Shown here: positions 51,365-64,000 of the stretch, piece by piece
How the letters are laid out: every line of letters starts with the position of its first letter
Numbering within the stretch: the first letter of the stretch is position 1
Origin: Chionis minor
Taxonomy: Eukaryota > Chordata > Aves > Charadriiformes > Chionididae
Assembly: GCA_013398295.1 (NCBI GenBank)
Contig: VZSF01000114.1
Coordinates: 357,092-421,091, forward strand
Direction: 5' to 3'
DNA length: 64,000 bases
Position numbers and translations under genes: made by a program
Notes under the pieces: model-generated
Database searches by the model: none
Seen by the model: only the letters and a program-made list of their open reading frames with translations
Told to the model about the DNA's origin: nothing

Positions 51365-54300
51365 GAAAGGAAAACATGCATTAAAATAGCAGTATTATTC
51401 CCCTACGTCCTTTGCTGATAGCTGGGGTGTGTCGTGACCTGCCTCTGTGCCATGCGCATCTGCCGTTCAGCCCTTCTCAATAACCAAACTCAAAAGGCTC
51501 CACTTTCAAGTGATCTGGGTGAACATAAAAGGGAGAGCTACAGCCCGGCCGCGTCTGGGGACACAGTCGTGCTCAGGATTGCCAAATTACTCTCTCGACA
51601 GATAAACCTGAGGTACAGAAGGCAGAAGAGCAAGGTGAGCAGGGGTGCCAGCCGCCCGGGATGTGCCGGCAGCCTGGCAGCTGGCAGCGGCAGGGGACTT
51701 GCACTCGCTCCCGGTAAAGGACAGGCCACAGTTGCACATCCTAAATGCAGAGATTATTGGCATAGCAGGAATAAGATAGCTGGCATTAAATAATCAGCCC
51801 TCTTTTCCCCTCCCTCCTTCCCCCCATTAAATCCTCAGCAAGTCTGAGAGCGGGAAGCAATGGCAGGGACTGATGCGCTTTCTCTTTCTCTCTCTGAGAG
51901 GTTCTGTTAATCAGGGAAAGCCCCCCTAATTTTAGGGCCTGCAGGTTATTACCACTTATTGTTTGGTCTAGCAGCTCTTATTGTAGCCTCCTTTATAAGT
52001 TGTTTTGCATCCTCCTGAAATTTGTCATGCCTGAGCTCTGACCCAAAGTATATTCAGTTATTTTTGAGCAACAGAAGGGCAGAAAAATTACCCTCTCTTC
52101 TTGAAAAAATATGGAAAACCTCCGCAACCTTTTCTGAATCCCTTTGTCACCACAGAAGCAGCAAGAAGTCTGAAAGATTGTGGGGGAATAGCCCTAGCAG
52201 GCTTGGGTTGCAGTATTTTTCAGAAGTGGAATATGAAGATTGCTAATGTTGGGGGCCTTAGCAAAGCGCGAGCTGGTTTTTTGCACATTTTACTCACAAA
52301 AAACGCAGTCTTGGCCCATGATCATCCCCATTTAACTCCTTCTGTGCTGCTCCAGTTGTGCAGAGTACCACGACCTCCTGCAAGGATGCTGCTGAGGTCA
52401 AGACTATGTTACCCACTGCCAGAAGTCTGAGCAGACTTTCCTTGCGGCTGCGATACCCTTCCTTCACCGTGGGTAGCCACAAAGTTCAGGAAGGGGCTCT
52501 CTCTGCTCTTTTCTAGCTGGCACAGAGGGCACCCGACACCCCACATGCTGGGGAAGCCCCCGCACGCTGCTGTGTACATGCTTTGTGCACGGCTCGGTGA
52601 GATACCGAGGTGGCCGCAGCGATAATGCAGAAGGGCGCACACCCCTTGCACTGCCTGGCCCCAAGGACCCGGTGGACGTGGCAGTCGTCACAGCTCGGAC
52701 GCGTGGGCGGCCACCTCTGCTGCCATCGGGGGGAGCAAATCACCGGGTCTGCTCCGAGGAACTGCACAGATTTCTCCTTCGCTCCCTTTTACACGGTGGG
52801 AAACGGTTGTAGGAGCATCGCAAAGGTGTGGTGGCAAAAGCAGGGCTGATAGAAGAGAAGGAGAAGCCCTCCTGCACCTGCAAAGTGGGGAGATCACAGC
52901 TCTTCCAGGGAGATGGAAGAACCAAATCATGAATGACTCTAATTTCTTTTCCTTAATGGTGGAGTAGTTCTTTTCTGCCTTCAGATTTTGAGCAAGACAA
53001 TGAAAACTGGCTACGGGAAGATGATTCTGGGGTTTTTTCTGCTTGCATATGCTGTTTTCCACTGCAGTCCAAAGAGGGCAGGAGGTTCTTATGCCCGGTA
53101 AAGAGGCTGGGATTAGGTGATATTTAATGGAACTGGCTCCTCCTGAAGACACTGATTAAAAAAATAGAAGATAGGGTACACGAGAACAGTAGAGCTTGTA
53201 TACTCATCTGATGGTGATGGACAAAACGTCTAATAAACACGGCTAAAATCCTGCGTCTCTTGAAGTTAAACAGTCATACTGACTTTTGTGTGACATTTCA
53301 GACCTATCTGCAGAAAACAACCCCATTTATACAATACTATGAATCTGATTGTTTTGTGATTACATTGCATAATCTGCAAAGGGTATAAATTTAGTTATGC
53401 TGCCTCCGTTCCTCAGGACAATATGATACCACACAGGCAAAGACTACAAAATTCCTATATTCTCAGCTCATTTCTCTACCAGCTCGGGAGTGTATTTTTC
53501 CGCATTTGAGTAGTTTTTATTTTCTACAGGACAACAGTTCAATATTGACATTAGAAAGACAAGTTTGAGAAATGAACTGAACTAACAAATCTTTTCACAG
53601 TACTGGGAGAACACAATACTTGGACATGGTGAGAAGCGAAGTTCTCCATCATGGTGGGAGAACAAATAACCATCTGTGTAACAGACTGGGGGCTTCTGCA
53701 CAACTTTCTTCTAAAACAAAACAAATTAAATAATTTTCAGGAAGATGCCAAAGAAATGAACCTGCATGGGGAATTCTTCCCACCCTTCCAGTTTGTTTCT
53801 GCAAAGCTCTGCTTTGCAAGAGCTGTTTTGGGGTACGGATTCAAATGTATGTCATTACAGTTTGGGAAAAATGTCCTGATTTACTGAATCAAAGACAGAT
53901 CCCTGATTTTAAATTTTGTACAGTGGCAGCTACTGTATGGTTTTCATTGACAACGGCTGTAAAATCAGATGTCTATAAAGAAATGCAGCTGAGGACAACT
54001 AGGAGGTATAGAAGGAATTTCCTGCCTGTATTAGATTAACAATACAGCTCCTTCAGAGAGGATCCATCAAATGAAACTAAACTGTCACACAACTTTTATC
54101 AAACAATGCGTGTTGCTATTTACCTACCTGGTAACCTCACTGCTGCATTTGCTTCCTTCTACATCTGAAGCACTTTCTTTTAACAATGAGGTTATAAAAT
54201 AACCTCATCTGTCACAGCTGTTACTTCATCTTTAGCGAAAAGGCTAGAAGCTAAATGTCATACCTAAAATACTCATTTCTTCTTGGAAACGATCGTTTCA

Positions 54301-57300
54301 GACTCAGGAGCCCGTTCTGTGACAGCGGACCGGTGCTTCCTCTGAGGCCAGGCTGGCTGGACCTGTCCATGGCATCTCCCAGCCATGGGGTTTTGGGGAG
54401 GAGAGAGGAGCAGGCAGCCGGCTCCGAGTCCTGGCACATCCCGGCAGCCCAACAGCCCCCAGAGCCGGCTGCGAGCTCGTGCAGTTTACAGCAGCTATGA
54501 GATGTCCTCTGCACTTCGCCAGCAGCCACAACACTTGGTCTCCAACTGGATGGGAAAATGGCCAAAGAGGAGGAAAACCTGCCATTCCCTCCATCCCAGC
54601 AAAGCATGCTGAGCACTGCCCCGGAGTGCCCTAAGGGTTTCAGCTCCTGGAAGCCTGATTCAGACTCTCATCCTCAAGACAAACACATCGCTTTACCTGC
54701 ACTTGGCTTTTTTCAGACCAGACCTGAGAAAACAAGCCTCTTGTTGCCCCAGTGCCAGGCAGGGGTGCGCTGCAGCATGGCTGCAGGCTGCCTCTCTCCC
54801 TTTGCTTGCCCAGGGCAGCCCTCTTCCCTGCCGAGAGCTGCAATCCCCCCGGCACTCTCCGCTCTGCTGCCATGCTGTGGATTCAACTGCATCCACGCAG
54901 GTTTTTTCCACACGCACCCAGAGCCCATACCCATAGCCCCAGAGTGACTGGCTTCCACAGAAAACAATGTCCAAGAGGTGACAACGGCACATCCTTCAAG
55001 GGGTTACACGGTCTGCAATTTGGCTTGCCTATGGTACACCAGGAGGTCCCCCAGGAAACTTCAGTGCCTTAACAGGAGATGCTAAAGGCTGTCGTGTGAT
55101 GGGGACAACGTTAGCAATATGCTAATGCATAATGCATATTGCACTCCTCAGTGCAGCAGATTTTAATAGCAAGTAACCATATTCTGAATAAACCTGGCAC
55201 CTAGTATCAGGACAAACGATTGACCACCAGATTCTCATTTATCCAGCTGTTTTCTCACCCTTACCGATCCTATTAGGAGAAAGGGAAGTTTAAAGGAATA
55301 GCAAAAGCTGAATGAATGGTTTTTCTTGAAGGGAGACATGCACTGCTTGCTCATTGCTCGCAGCTTTTTCAGCTAACTAATGGTGCAAGGAACCAAAAAG
55401 CAGTTTACTGCTGAGATGCCAGAGCACTGCAGCATGAGAGCAGCTCAGCATCGCCTGAGCTCCCTTGCCACGGTGGCCCACTGACCCTGGAAGCACTCAG
55501 ACATGAAATAGTAACTTCCACCTCTCCCTTTCATCGTTGTTTGAACAGTGACCATCACTTGCAGTTCCCCTCTCCCTTCTGAAAATGGTGTTTATGTGTG
55601 CCCTGCACCACGCCAGAGATTTCTACAACGGCATTTTCTCTTCCTTCAGCCTTTATCCATTTGCACTTGGTAGAATCTTGGTCTTGGTCTTTGGTTAAGT
55701 CCCATGCTCACTCATTTATTTTAGACAGAGAGGAAACATGCCTCCAACTGGGAGACAAACCCCGCTCTGCAAACACCTCCAGGTGAGGGCTGCATTGGTC
55801 TCCTGTCTCCACACCAAGCCACGTTCCAGCCTGTGGCACAGCCAACAGATGAGAGGTGGCCAAATTGCACTGCCTCGCCGGCTGGTTTTGCCTGTGAGCC
55901 CAGGAAGGGATGGCAGGAGGCAAAACACAAAATCCCCTCACTTATCCTGGGCTAAGCCATTTGCTCCAGGGTCTGAGCGCGCCACGGCTGCGAAGATTTC
56001 TTCAAGCTGTTTTTGGCTGCCGATCCTCCTGTCTCTGCCATCGGCACAGGAAGGCAGGCCCTGGGAACCAGAGCCCCCCGGTAGGCTCGGTTTGGCTGTT
56101 CTGGGATGGCCAAGCCCTGCACCAGGCTCTGCCAGACGGCTCTTCCCCATACAGAGCTTGGCACAACTTTCCGCAGTGACAGCAAAGCCAAACCTGGAGG
56201 CAAAGGGGTTGTACTTAGAGATGTATATTCAGGACAGAAAGGAAAGCTTGATTTTATTCTTGCATCCATCCAAAAGATGCAGGGAGCCACAAGAAGGGCT
56301 GAGGAAAACCTCCAGCCCCTTTGCTTTCTTGAGAAGTCCTTTCTTCAATTCAAAAGCGAGCATGTGCTGCCAGAATTTTGTCAATTTAATCAGGTAACAA
56401 AAAAGTCTGCAGCCTCCCTGCGAAGCAAACAGATCCCATCCCAGCAGGGAGGGGTTAGAAATTGCTGATTCATTTGCAAATCCCAGAAATCCTTTAAGCC
56501 CACATTATACAATCTGCTGCCCCGACCAAAGCTATGGGCAAAGGGGGTGAGGCACGAGGACCCTGCGATGGCCACTGGTGTCCCACACGGGTCTTGCCTC
56601 ACTGGCGGCACAGCTTTGCTCCCAGGGAAACTCCGCCATGAGAGCAACAGCAACCTGCCACGGGACACTTCAGCCTCGCCAAGCTCCTATTCCCAGTTCA
56701 TGGAAAGACATCCCGACTCCCGCGGCAGCTGCATCAGTCACAGCCACCATTTTTAATATTAAAGATGTGTACAACTGCCTTCTCCTTATCATATATACTG
56801 CAAAAATGTGTTTGGTTTTGCTGCTGAGCGGTGATGCGCGGTGTTTTATAGGGGACGTCACTCACTGTAAGGACTTGACTATGCTTTGCTACTTGACATA
56901 AAGCTGATGAATGGCCAACTAGGCAAAACTAGCCAGATACACAGATGTCCTCCTGTACTGCAAATGATCTGGGACATAGAGACACATGTTTTACTCACAG
57001 GATTAAGATCTTTGCTATGCCATATTACTTTTTTTTTTTTCATTTGACTCTAGCCTTTCAGTCTGCATCTGATGGTTCAAATTAAAAATAAGCTTCACTC
57101 TAGTCAGTGTTGCCAACTCTTACAATTTTTTTACTGTCATTTTCACCAAGTCTGGTTCTTCTCTGAGTCCTGGAGCCTTAAGTATTGTGATTTTAAAAAA
57201 ATATTTCAGCTTTCATTAAGAAAAGAAGAAATGTCTGATCTCATGCTTATGGAGTAAAGCCTGAGAAGGCTCAAAAATAAAGTGGAGAATGAACTAATTA

Positions 57301-58460
57301 TCTATTACTCCTTAAAATGTCACCACTGTTTCGGGCTCAAGACTGAAAAACTAGAAAGCACGATGAAGACAATGATTTTACATACAGACTTCATTTTCAT
57401 GTGAAGCTGATTTACTCTTTTGGTAACTTTTACACATAACTTGTGCCAAGGAAAATGAAGAGGAGAAAAAGCCTTTAATGGATTGCTATAAATTTCTCCA
57501 CTTTTTCTATGATCTCAGTAATCTCTGGCATTTCCTATCTTTGCAGAGTACTTTTTTATTCCCTTCAAGAGACAGCCTCAGTCAAAACGTAAAAGGGTTA
57601 TGAAAAGGAGAAGACTTGCACAACTCCCAGCTTAGTTCATGAAAAAAAACACTGTGGGCTCTGCAGACATGGGCTGAATAAAACTATTAAAAGTGTTTTT
57701 CCATCAGAAGAAGGTGCAGAGAAGGAAGGCAAAGGAAGCCCCGAAGGGGGCTGTGCCCTGTTGTCAGCATGAGACCATGAGGCCAGGGCAGAGGTTCAAA
57801 GGGGGCAGGTGGGCAGCAGTCTCCTGACCAAGCCAGTCTGGCCAAGGGATGGAGAGTGTGCGCACAGCCGATGGAGGCAGGCAATAGATCCTAACAGCTC
57901 CGGATAAACATCAGAAGTTGAAGCTGGAGAGCGTGCAGCGAGGATTACTATGGGTAGCTGGGCTCTTTTTCTAGCTGTCCTACAAGCTACAAGTCCTACT
58001 CTTTCTTGAAGAGATGCTAAGACACTAATTATGCAAGCTATGTATTTTTGCAGCTAATTTTTTCAGCTGTCCAAATTGGTGAACTGTATTTTCTCCCAAT
58101 GATTTTCATGTGAATAAAATCTAAAAATCGTTCAAACTACAAGTCATCAATGCAGGGACAACTATTAGTGCTCGAAGTGGCAGATGCATGTGCATTTACA
58201 TTTCCATCTGCCTTCTTGGTAGCTACAGAAAATTGCTAGATATGGCTTTTCTTTTCTAATCTGAAGTGGAGAAGCTTTTCTAATCAATACCACCTTAATT
58301 CTGACAATTGCCCTGGTAATTCTGCCTGAATCCGTCCCACCAAGAGAAGCCCATTTTGGTTTTCGGGCCGACAGCTGTCAGAGGATGGGACGCCTGGGCA
58401 GCAGAAGCCCCTCCGTGCAGCCTGGCATGCGGCTCCAAGATCAATTTTTTTATGATGGAG

Positions 58461-58474
58461 AAAAAAAAAAAAAA
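58461..58474. repeat. Poly(A) run
   Basis: A run of 14 A residues in intron 1. Confidence 0.85.
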
Positions 58475-59160
58475 GATGAAAACTTCACTCCTGTGGCTGA
58501 TCTTGCACCAGCTCCACCACCAGTGGCCTCCACGCACCCCAGACCTCTCCCTAAACACCCCTGCATCCTTGCACTGCCTCTCAGGGGGTTGGAGACAGGG
58601 TGCAGGCTCTTCCCAAGGGCTCCTCCAGCAGAAGCGTGATGAAGGGTCCCTTCCTCACTGTAGGGAAACATCAATAGCTGCAAGTTCACAACGCATCGCA
58701 TCGTGTTAATTAACAACTTGGCTCCTCATTGTCCCTTCCAACAGGAGAGAGGGGGTTCTCCTGCTGTAAATCCCAGCTTAAAGGCAAGGGCCAGCGACGT
58801 CCCCCGTCACACACGTCCCGCCATCTATTGAGAAAAACTCCCCTGTGTTCTCCATTAGAGGGGAGGCGAGGTCTGACCTTCCATGGCAGGAAGAGGGACA
58901 CACAGGATGCTGGGTGTTCCCAGTAGGGGCTGCCTGGCTGGCAGCAGGTCAGGGTGCTGGGTCCCAGGGGGAGCATTGCCCCACGGTGTGAGGTGGGAGG
59001 GAGAGTGGAGGGGTCACATCACAGCCGACGCTGCTGGAGCAGGGATGCTGGGAAACCAGCAGGATATGGTTGTCCTCCCAGGCGTAGGTAACTTCAGGAC
59101 TTCTGCTCCAGCTGCTGGCCGGTGCCGGCGGGAGAGATCAAACCCTCTCGCCCCCAGGAG

Positions 59161-59175
59161 CTGCTGCTGCTGCTG
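59161..59175. repeat. (CTG)5 microsatellite
   Basis: Five CTG units followed directly by CAGCAG, so the tract is also a small palindrome. Confidence 0.85.
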
Positions 59176-60392
59176 CAGCAGGAACTCGGGGGGGTTTCAC
59201 GCTGTCCTTGCAGCATCCTATTTATCTTCCCTCTTCCCTGACTGTGCCCAGATCTTACCTGCGTATCTTAATTCTCATCTGTTTTCGCATAAGATACATT
59301 TTAGCCCTGCAGCATTGTGCTGCTATGACAACAGGCTTGCACTTCTGCTGCCTTCACACCCTTGTTTTTCTTCTATTGGGACTCTTCCCCTCATCTTACA
59401 GCCTTGCTCTGAAGACATGACTTCATTCTTTCATTTTTTCTTTTTTTAAGCAGAATTCATTATTTGTGTCGTTGACTGTTTCCCTAAAAGTGTTTTTAGT
59501 GCCGGAGCTACCTAAAGAAGGCGGAGACCTACTACATCCACTGCTAGATCCACAGCTGACTGCCCGTGTCTGGGCATTCAGAAGTAGCCAAACTTTTAAA
59601 ATAAAGGGTATCTTGCATTAGCCAGCATTGCGACAGACCCAGCTTTTGGCTCTGCTGAACAACCAGAACCCACTTCCACCGGCTTTGAAAATAATGGCTT
59701 AAGCGTGCCATGTTTGTACAGCAAAGCGGCTGGAAATACCACAGAACGGGAATAGAAATATGGTTATTGAATTTTCTCACAGGTAGAAAATAAGTGAGGC
59801 AATCCGGGAAGACCATGGACAGAGGGTGCACGCACACACATTAACAGGGACACAGTGATTACGGAGCAGAGAGGAAATAAAATCCCAACGAGGTCTACAA
59901 AATTTTGAAGTTAAACTGTTTTGTTCTGCAGTTACCAGAAGTTATGCAGTTCTGAAATAAAGGTGTCCTTAAACAAAAATACCCAATTTTATTATTTGCT
60001 TGCATTTTCAAACAGATATTTAATCAGTTATCTAGATCTATTGATGGTCAGTTTATTTAAGAGGGGCAACGTGTAAGCACTGTCTGGAAATATGTAGTTA
60101 GAAGCAGTTTTTTTAAAAAAATGAACCCTCATCTAAAGATTTTCACAGAGGCAAACTGCAAATGCAATCCCCTTCAGTAAGGCATGTTACATTTCATTCC
60201 CTTTTCATCTTTATGTCTTATCATCTTAAGTAGAGCTTTTGTCAAGAAAAAAAAATTAGCACTGTGTTATTGTTATAAACACAATAATGTAAATGGAAGA
60301 GAGGATATCCTTCTGCAAAAAAAAGGAAACCTTTCATTTGAAAAAAAAAAAAAGTCTTTTGTAGTATAACGCAGTTAACTCACTGTAAGTAT

Positions 60393-60566
60393 TTCTGATT
60401 TAGCCAAAATTTGAGACACCCATCCTTTTGAGCCTGTTCATTCCTCTGTAGTTAAAATCATAGAATGGCTTGGATTGGAAAGGACCTAAACCATACTGTA
60501 ATTCTAAGTACAGAGGAATGAACAGGCTCAAAAGGATGGGTGTCTCAAATTCTGGCTACATCAGAA
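60393..60566. repeat. 174-bp foldback palindrome
   Basis: The left arm 60393-60450 and right arm 60509-60566 are reverse complements over 58 bp with only two mismatches (60400 and 60407 against their partners). The inverted match continues imperfectly inwards: 60451-60468 against 60491-60508 pair at 13 of 18 positions. The centre near 60480 carries CR1 tail sequence. Transcribed on either strand, it would form a long hairpin. Confidence 0.95.
60456..60508 (-). mobile_element. CR1 3'-tail remnant inside the palindrome
   Basis: The left half reads AATCATAGAATGGCTTGGAT then TGGAAAGGACCT, an antisense CR1 terminus. The right half, AAACCATACTGTAATTCTAA, resembles a sense CR1 terminus. The CR1 tail is therefore itself present as an inverted pair at the centre. 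The antisense half is the more convincing one, so minus is given as the strand. Confidence 0.7.
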
Positions 60567-63489
60567 TGTATTTTCGGGGGGTCAAAAAAATCTGGCTAGG
60601 TCTCTAAGCCTTGCACCTATCAAGTTTCTAGCTGCAAGCGGACATACCACCAGGAAATGGGAGGGGGCTGCTCTTACACCCTTTTTAGGTGGGAGTCTAG
60701 GCTTAGATGATTTGTACAGGCTTAACATAATCACCTGAACTTCTGCATGATGGTCCACACAAAAAAGCCCAATTATTTTTGTTTCTCCAAACGCTTCTTG
60801 GAAATGCAGGGGTAAGAGCACACTCTCTTCAGTTAGGTGTTTTTAATTCCTACCTCTCTCTCAAGAGTGAAATTTTGAGGAGGAGAGGTCCTGCACGCCG
60901 ACAGCACAGCATGCCAGTGCCCTGTGCTCCGCGATACAGCGGGTAAAGCAGCGAGTAAAATTTCATTATTGCCCTCCCACAGTACCTCAGTCTCAGGATG
61001 CATCTCCTGCATATCCGAGGGTTTTTGTTGGATCATCTATTCAAGGCCAGAGATTCAGGATACGTTTAAGCTTCCCCCTTTTTTCTGCAAACGACTACGC
61101 TAGCTGGAAACACGACATTGGGATGGCAGGCCTAGAGTGGTTTAAGCATTTATGGGGAGTTATGAGAACTACAGATGGAGATTTATACAAAAATAATAGG
61201 AAGAAAAAAGGCTACACGGCATCGTCTCCAAGTCGTAACTGTTATAGCAGGCAGCCACACGCCTCCCTGCTAATGAGCAGGAGAGACCTTGCATGGAGCA
61301 GCAGCTTGTACGTTCAGCGAGACCTGCCACTACCATGTGAGCAGCCAGCGTCGTCCTGGCAGACACACGCTGTCAGCGGGGAGTCCTACGGCAGCTCCCG
61401 CTCTGCCAGCGCCGCTGGAGATCTGGGCCCCAGGCAGTCGTGAGGCTGAGCCCTTCCCTAAATCTCCTCCCAGCCAGCCAACAGGGTACGGTGCAGTAGA
61501 GGTAACGGCGAGCTTCTTGGGATGATGATGTGCCCGTGAGGAATTGCACTAAGTTAACCAGAGTATTTTAGAGATGCCAACAAAGAAGTTATTTCATTAA
61601 CTAATTAATTGATTGGGATGTTAGACTGATTAACTTCTGACAGTACCAGCTATGTTTCAATTTCAACTGCTCGGACCCTAAAATTTCATATCCTTTTTTA
61701 GTAAAGGGACAATAACGGAAGCTGACTTCTTCCTGTGCCGAAACCAGAAGAAATCTCCTTCCCTTGCCACAGGACCAGAGTAGTCATAGTGGCTCAAGGC
61801 TCATTCTGTTCCCTCCTTGGCTCCGTGGGATATGGCAGATGAGGAAACCCAGAAGAGGTGCTGCAAGAAAAGTCAGCGCCAGCCTGGGGCAACCATCCTC
61901 CTGGGTCTCCCGTCCTCCTTCTGGTGGGTGGAGATGCAGCAACAACCACGCGGGAGGAGCCAGTGTCCAACCTGACACCTCTTCTAAAGCAAAACCTCTC
62001 CTGCGGGGAAGTCATCCTGCTCCAGAAAAGATATGCAAAAGCTGCTGTATAGGTTCTCTGCCCTCACTGTGCCTACATGGCAGCGTTTTCAGGAATGTAG
62101 GTGGGATTACCCCGCGGTTTCACCCAGGACACTTATTACAAGCACAGCCCTTTTGAGTTGGTTGGCTCCGGGCTGGGGCTGCCTTTGCTCCCTTCTCCCC
62201 TTCATGCAACTGCATATATACAGGAAAACCTTGATGGCCACCTTTCCCTTTCTCCTTCCCTCGGTGAGCCCCTGTTGACACAAAATGATGTAGCCCTGCA
62301 TCAACACGGATATTGGGAGCCAGGAGCCCCCCCTCCCGTTTTGCCGTGCTTTGACCCACAGGGTTGGGTAGGCAGCTGCCTCAGCCTGGCTCTGCCCACA
62401 AACAGAAAAATAATTAGGACAAAGGACATAATCTATTCTGCACAAGGCATGCTGGAATTCATTAGATAAGTAAAGAGTTGGAAATAATGCATCAAATATG
62501 CCTGACAATGTCAGATTAACGGTAAGAGTACACAGTCAAATGGCAATGGCGTTCATTATCTCATTAAATGAAAAATAATCATTTTGTTAGCAAATTCTGT
62601 CTATAAAAATGAGGCAGTATTGAATACTGACACAACTTTCTAAGTTATAGCTCATTCGCTGATGTGATAAATCTTATGCAGAAGTTTGCTTGCGGAAAGA
62701 TTCTGAGTACCATTTATTTGTGTGTCACTATGCTATTGATAAAACTACAGATCTCTAGAGAAAGCAGTACAGAGAAAAAATCCATTATCATTATTATCCT
62801 ATGACTGAGTAAATGTGCACATACTGGATGCGAATGCAATTCATGAGACAAGAAAGCGAAGGAATGAAAATCGTCTCTCTGGAGTTTTCTCGTTCGCCAG
62901 TAACATTCCTCTTACTGTACTTAGTAAGTCGATGCTCATTAAATCTGTTTGCTGATTACCGTTGGGTAATATGTCAACAACAAAAAAAAGGGAAACATAA
63001 AATACTGAGTGGCTCTGTACTATAGTTCTGTATGTGCCTACAGTGGAAACAAAATATAAATAAATCCACTGCAACAGTTATGTCCTTGTTTAGTAAACAG
63101 TGAGGTCTCCCCAAAAGCTCTCACGATAGGTATTTGCATCTGTTTTCTCATTTCAGCAGAGACACTCCCTGAAGCGATGAAAAAGAATTAACACTGGCTT
63201 TTGTACGGGCCGACAGTTTGACATTCAGGGGGGAAGCAAAAAAAAAAAGGAGCAATGCTGAGTCTCCAGGGTCTCCACAAGGCAAGAGCGAAAATGTGCA
63301 GGATTGAGCTAGCCACACCTCTGGTTATTTGTAAATGCTCCTTTCCCTTTTCTTGGGTGAACTTGACCCTCTTAACACACAGTTTTTGCATCTGTCCTCC
63401 CTGGTTTTCCTTCCAAGACTGTTTGAAACTACTGGGGTGTAAACTAGAGTACCAGCTTCACCAAATGCAGATTTCCGACATGTTATGAC

Positions 63490-64000
63490 ATAGCGTACGG
63501 TGAGATGTCCTGTTAGATTGTGACTCGCGCGCGCTTCGTGCCGCTCAAGTGACAGGGAAAGATGCTGCCCGCTCTAACTTGAACCGGCAGCACAGGCTGC
63601 AGCATGCCTGCAATCTGCAGCTGAGCTGGATTTTCCTTCATCTATGAAACCAGTGTTTGCTGCGATGGTGGGTTGTGAGCGGAGGGGGGGAAAAGAAATA
63701 AAATACTACGCTCTAAAAATAATTTGCCTTCACGAGCAGCGAGAAGGCGGTTTGGTGCTACCCCTCTGCGGGCAGAAGTGCAGTCCTGACACGGCAGCAG
63801 CCCCCCAAAAGCCTCCCCGGCAGCTTGGCACCTAACTGCTTTTGAAGTTTGAGTTTACCAAAGCCCGAAAGTCGCCTTAACTCGGGAGCGGGGCTGCACA
63901 AGGCGAGTTAGAGAGGCACAGGAAAATTCTATCAGCGAGCAGCCTGCCCTTCTCGCTCCCCACAAGCAAATAAAAACCCAAAACAGAGGGTTAAAATAAA
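63490..64000. other. Moderately CpG-enriched right edge of the window
   Basis: CpG density rises here compared with 62400-63400, including an ACTCGCGCGCGCTTCGTGCC word near 63522. No exon is visible. It may be the approach to the PTCHD1 exon 1 and promoter region, but this is only inference. Confidence 0.3.

Larger units (their letters stand above)
51190..64000 (-). other. PTCHD1: PTCHD1 intron 1, partial
   Basis: This is the interval between the exon 2 acceptor and the window edge. A first exon of about 117 codons starting with Met and encoding the first membrane helix should precede exon 2, but no such frame occurs here on the minus strand, so this is taken as intron. Besides a foldback palindrome (60393-60566), simple repeats and moderately GC-rich patches (51540-51730, 52560-52800, 54300-54950, 58350-59200), nothing recognisable was seen. 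Confidence 0.8.

Noticed and set aside
55738..56397. 219-codon open frame on the plus strand
   Set aside because: Overlaps other open frames on both strands and shows no recognisable protein features.
58883..59449. 188-codon open frame on the plus strand
   Set aside because: GC-driven frame crossing the CTG repeat and ending in a T-rich run; no family resemblance.

Overview
The window looks like bird nuclear DNA. The case rests on six CR1 retrotransposon pieces ending in the typical CR1 octamer-type 3' tails, short vertebrate-style exons separated by long non-coding DNA, and two exons that read clearly as PTCHD1 (patched domain-containing protein 1). CR1 also occurs in turtles and crocodilians, so 'bird' is likely rather than proven. 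From general knowledge, human PTCHD1 is at Xp22.11 and the matching avian segment is autosomal (chicken chromosome 1 homology); the sequence itself cannot show this.

Layout. 1-30459 is gene-free 3' flank of PTCHD1. It holds three CR1 copies, a small minisatellite and scattered simple repeats. 30460-30649 is a candidate 3' UTR with one canonical poly(A) signal. 30650-32304 (minus strand) is the last PTCHD1 coding exon. 32305-50528 is the last intron, 18,224 bp long; it has two CR1 tails, a purine-rich block and a CpG-island-like stretch beside exon 2. 50529-51189 (minus) is the middle coding exon. 51190-64000 is part of intron 1 and contains a 174-bp foldback palindrome with a CR1 tail at its centre. 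Exon 1, about 117 codons judging from the 888-residue human protein, is not in the window and should lie beyond its right edge.

The two exons join in phase across intron 2. The G ending exon 2 plus GT opening exon 3 gives a glycine codon. Together they supply 771 residues: most of extracellular loop 1, the sterol-sensing block, extracellular loop 2, the second membrane block, and the cytoplasmic tail ending in the PDZ ligand ITTV.

I found no other protein-coding gene, tRNA, rRNA gene, CRISPR array or intact mobile element, and no previously undescribed multi-gene system. The observations most worth a second look are the foldback palindrome at 60393-60566, the CpG-rich block at 49801-50340 and the weak splice donor of exon 2.
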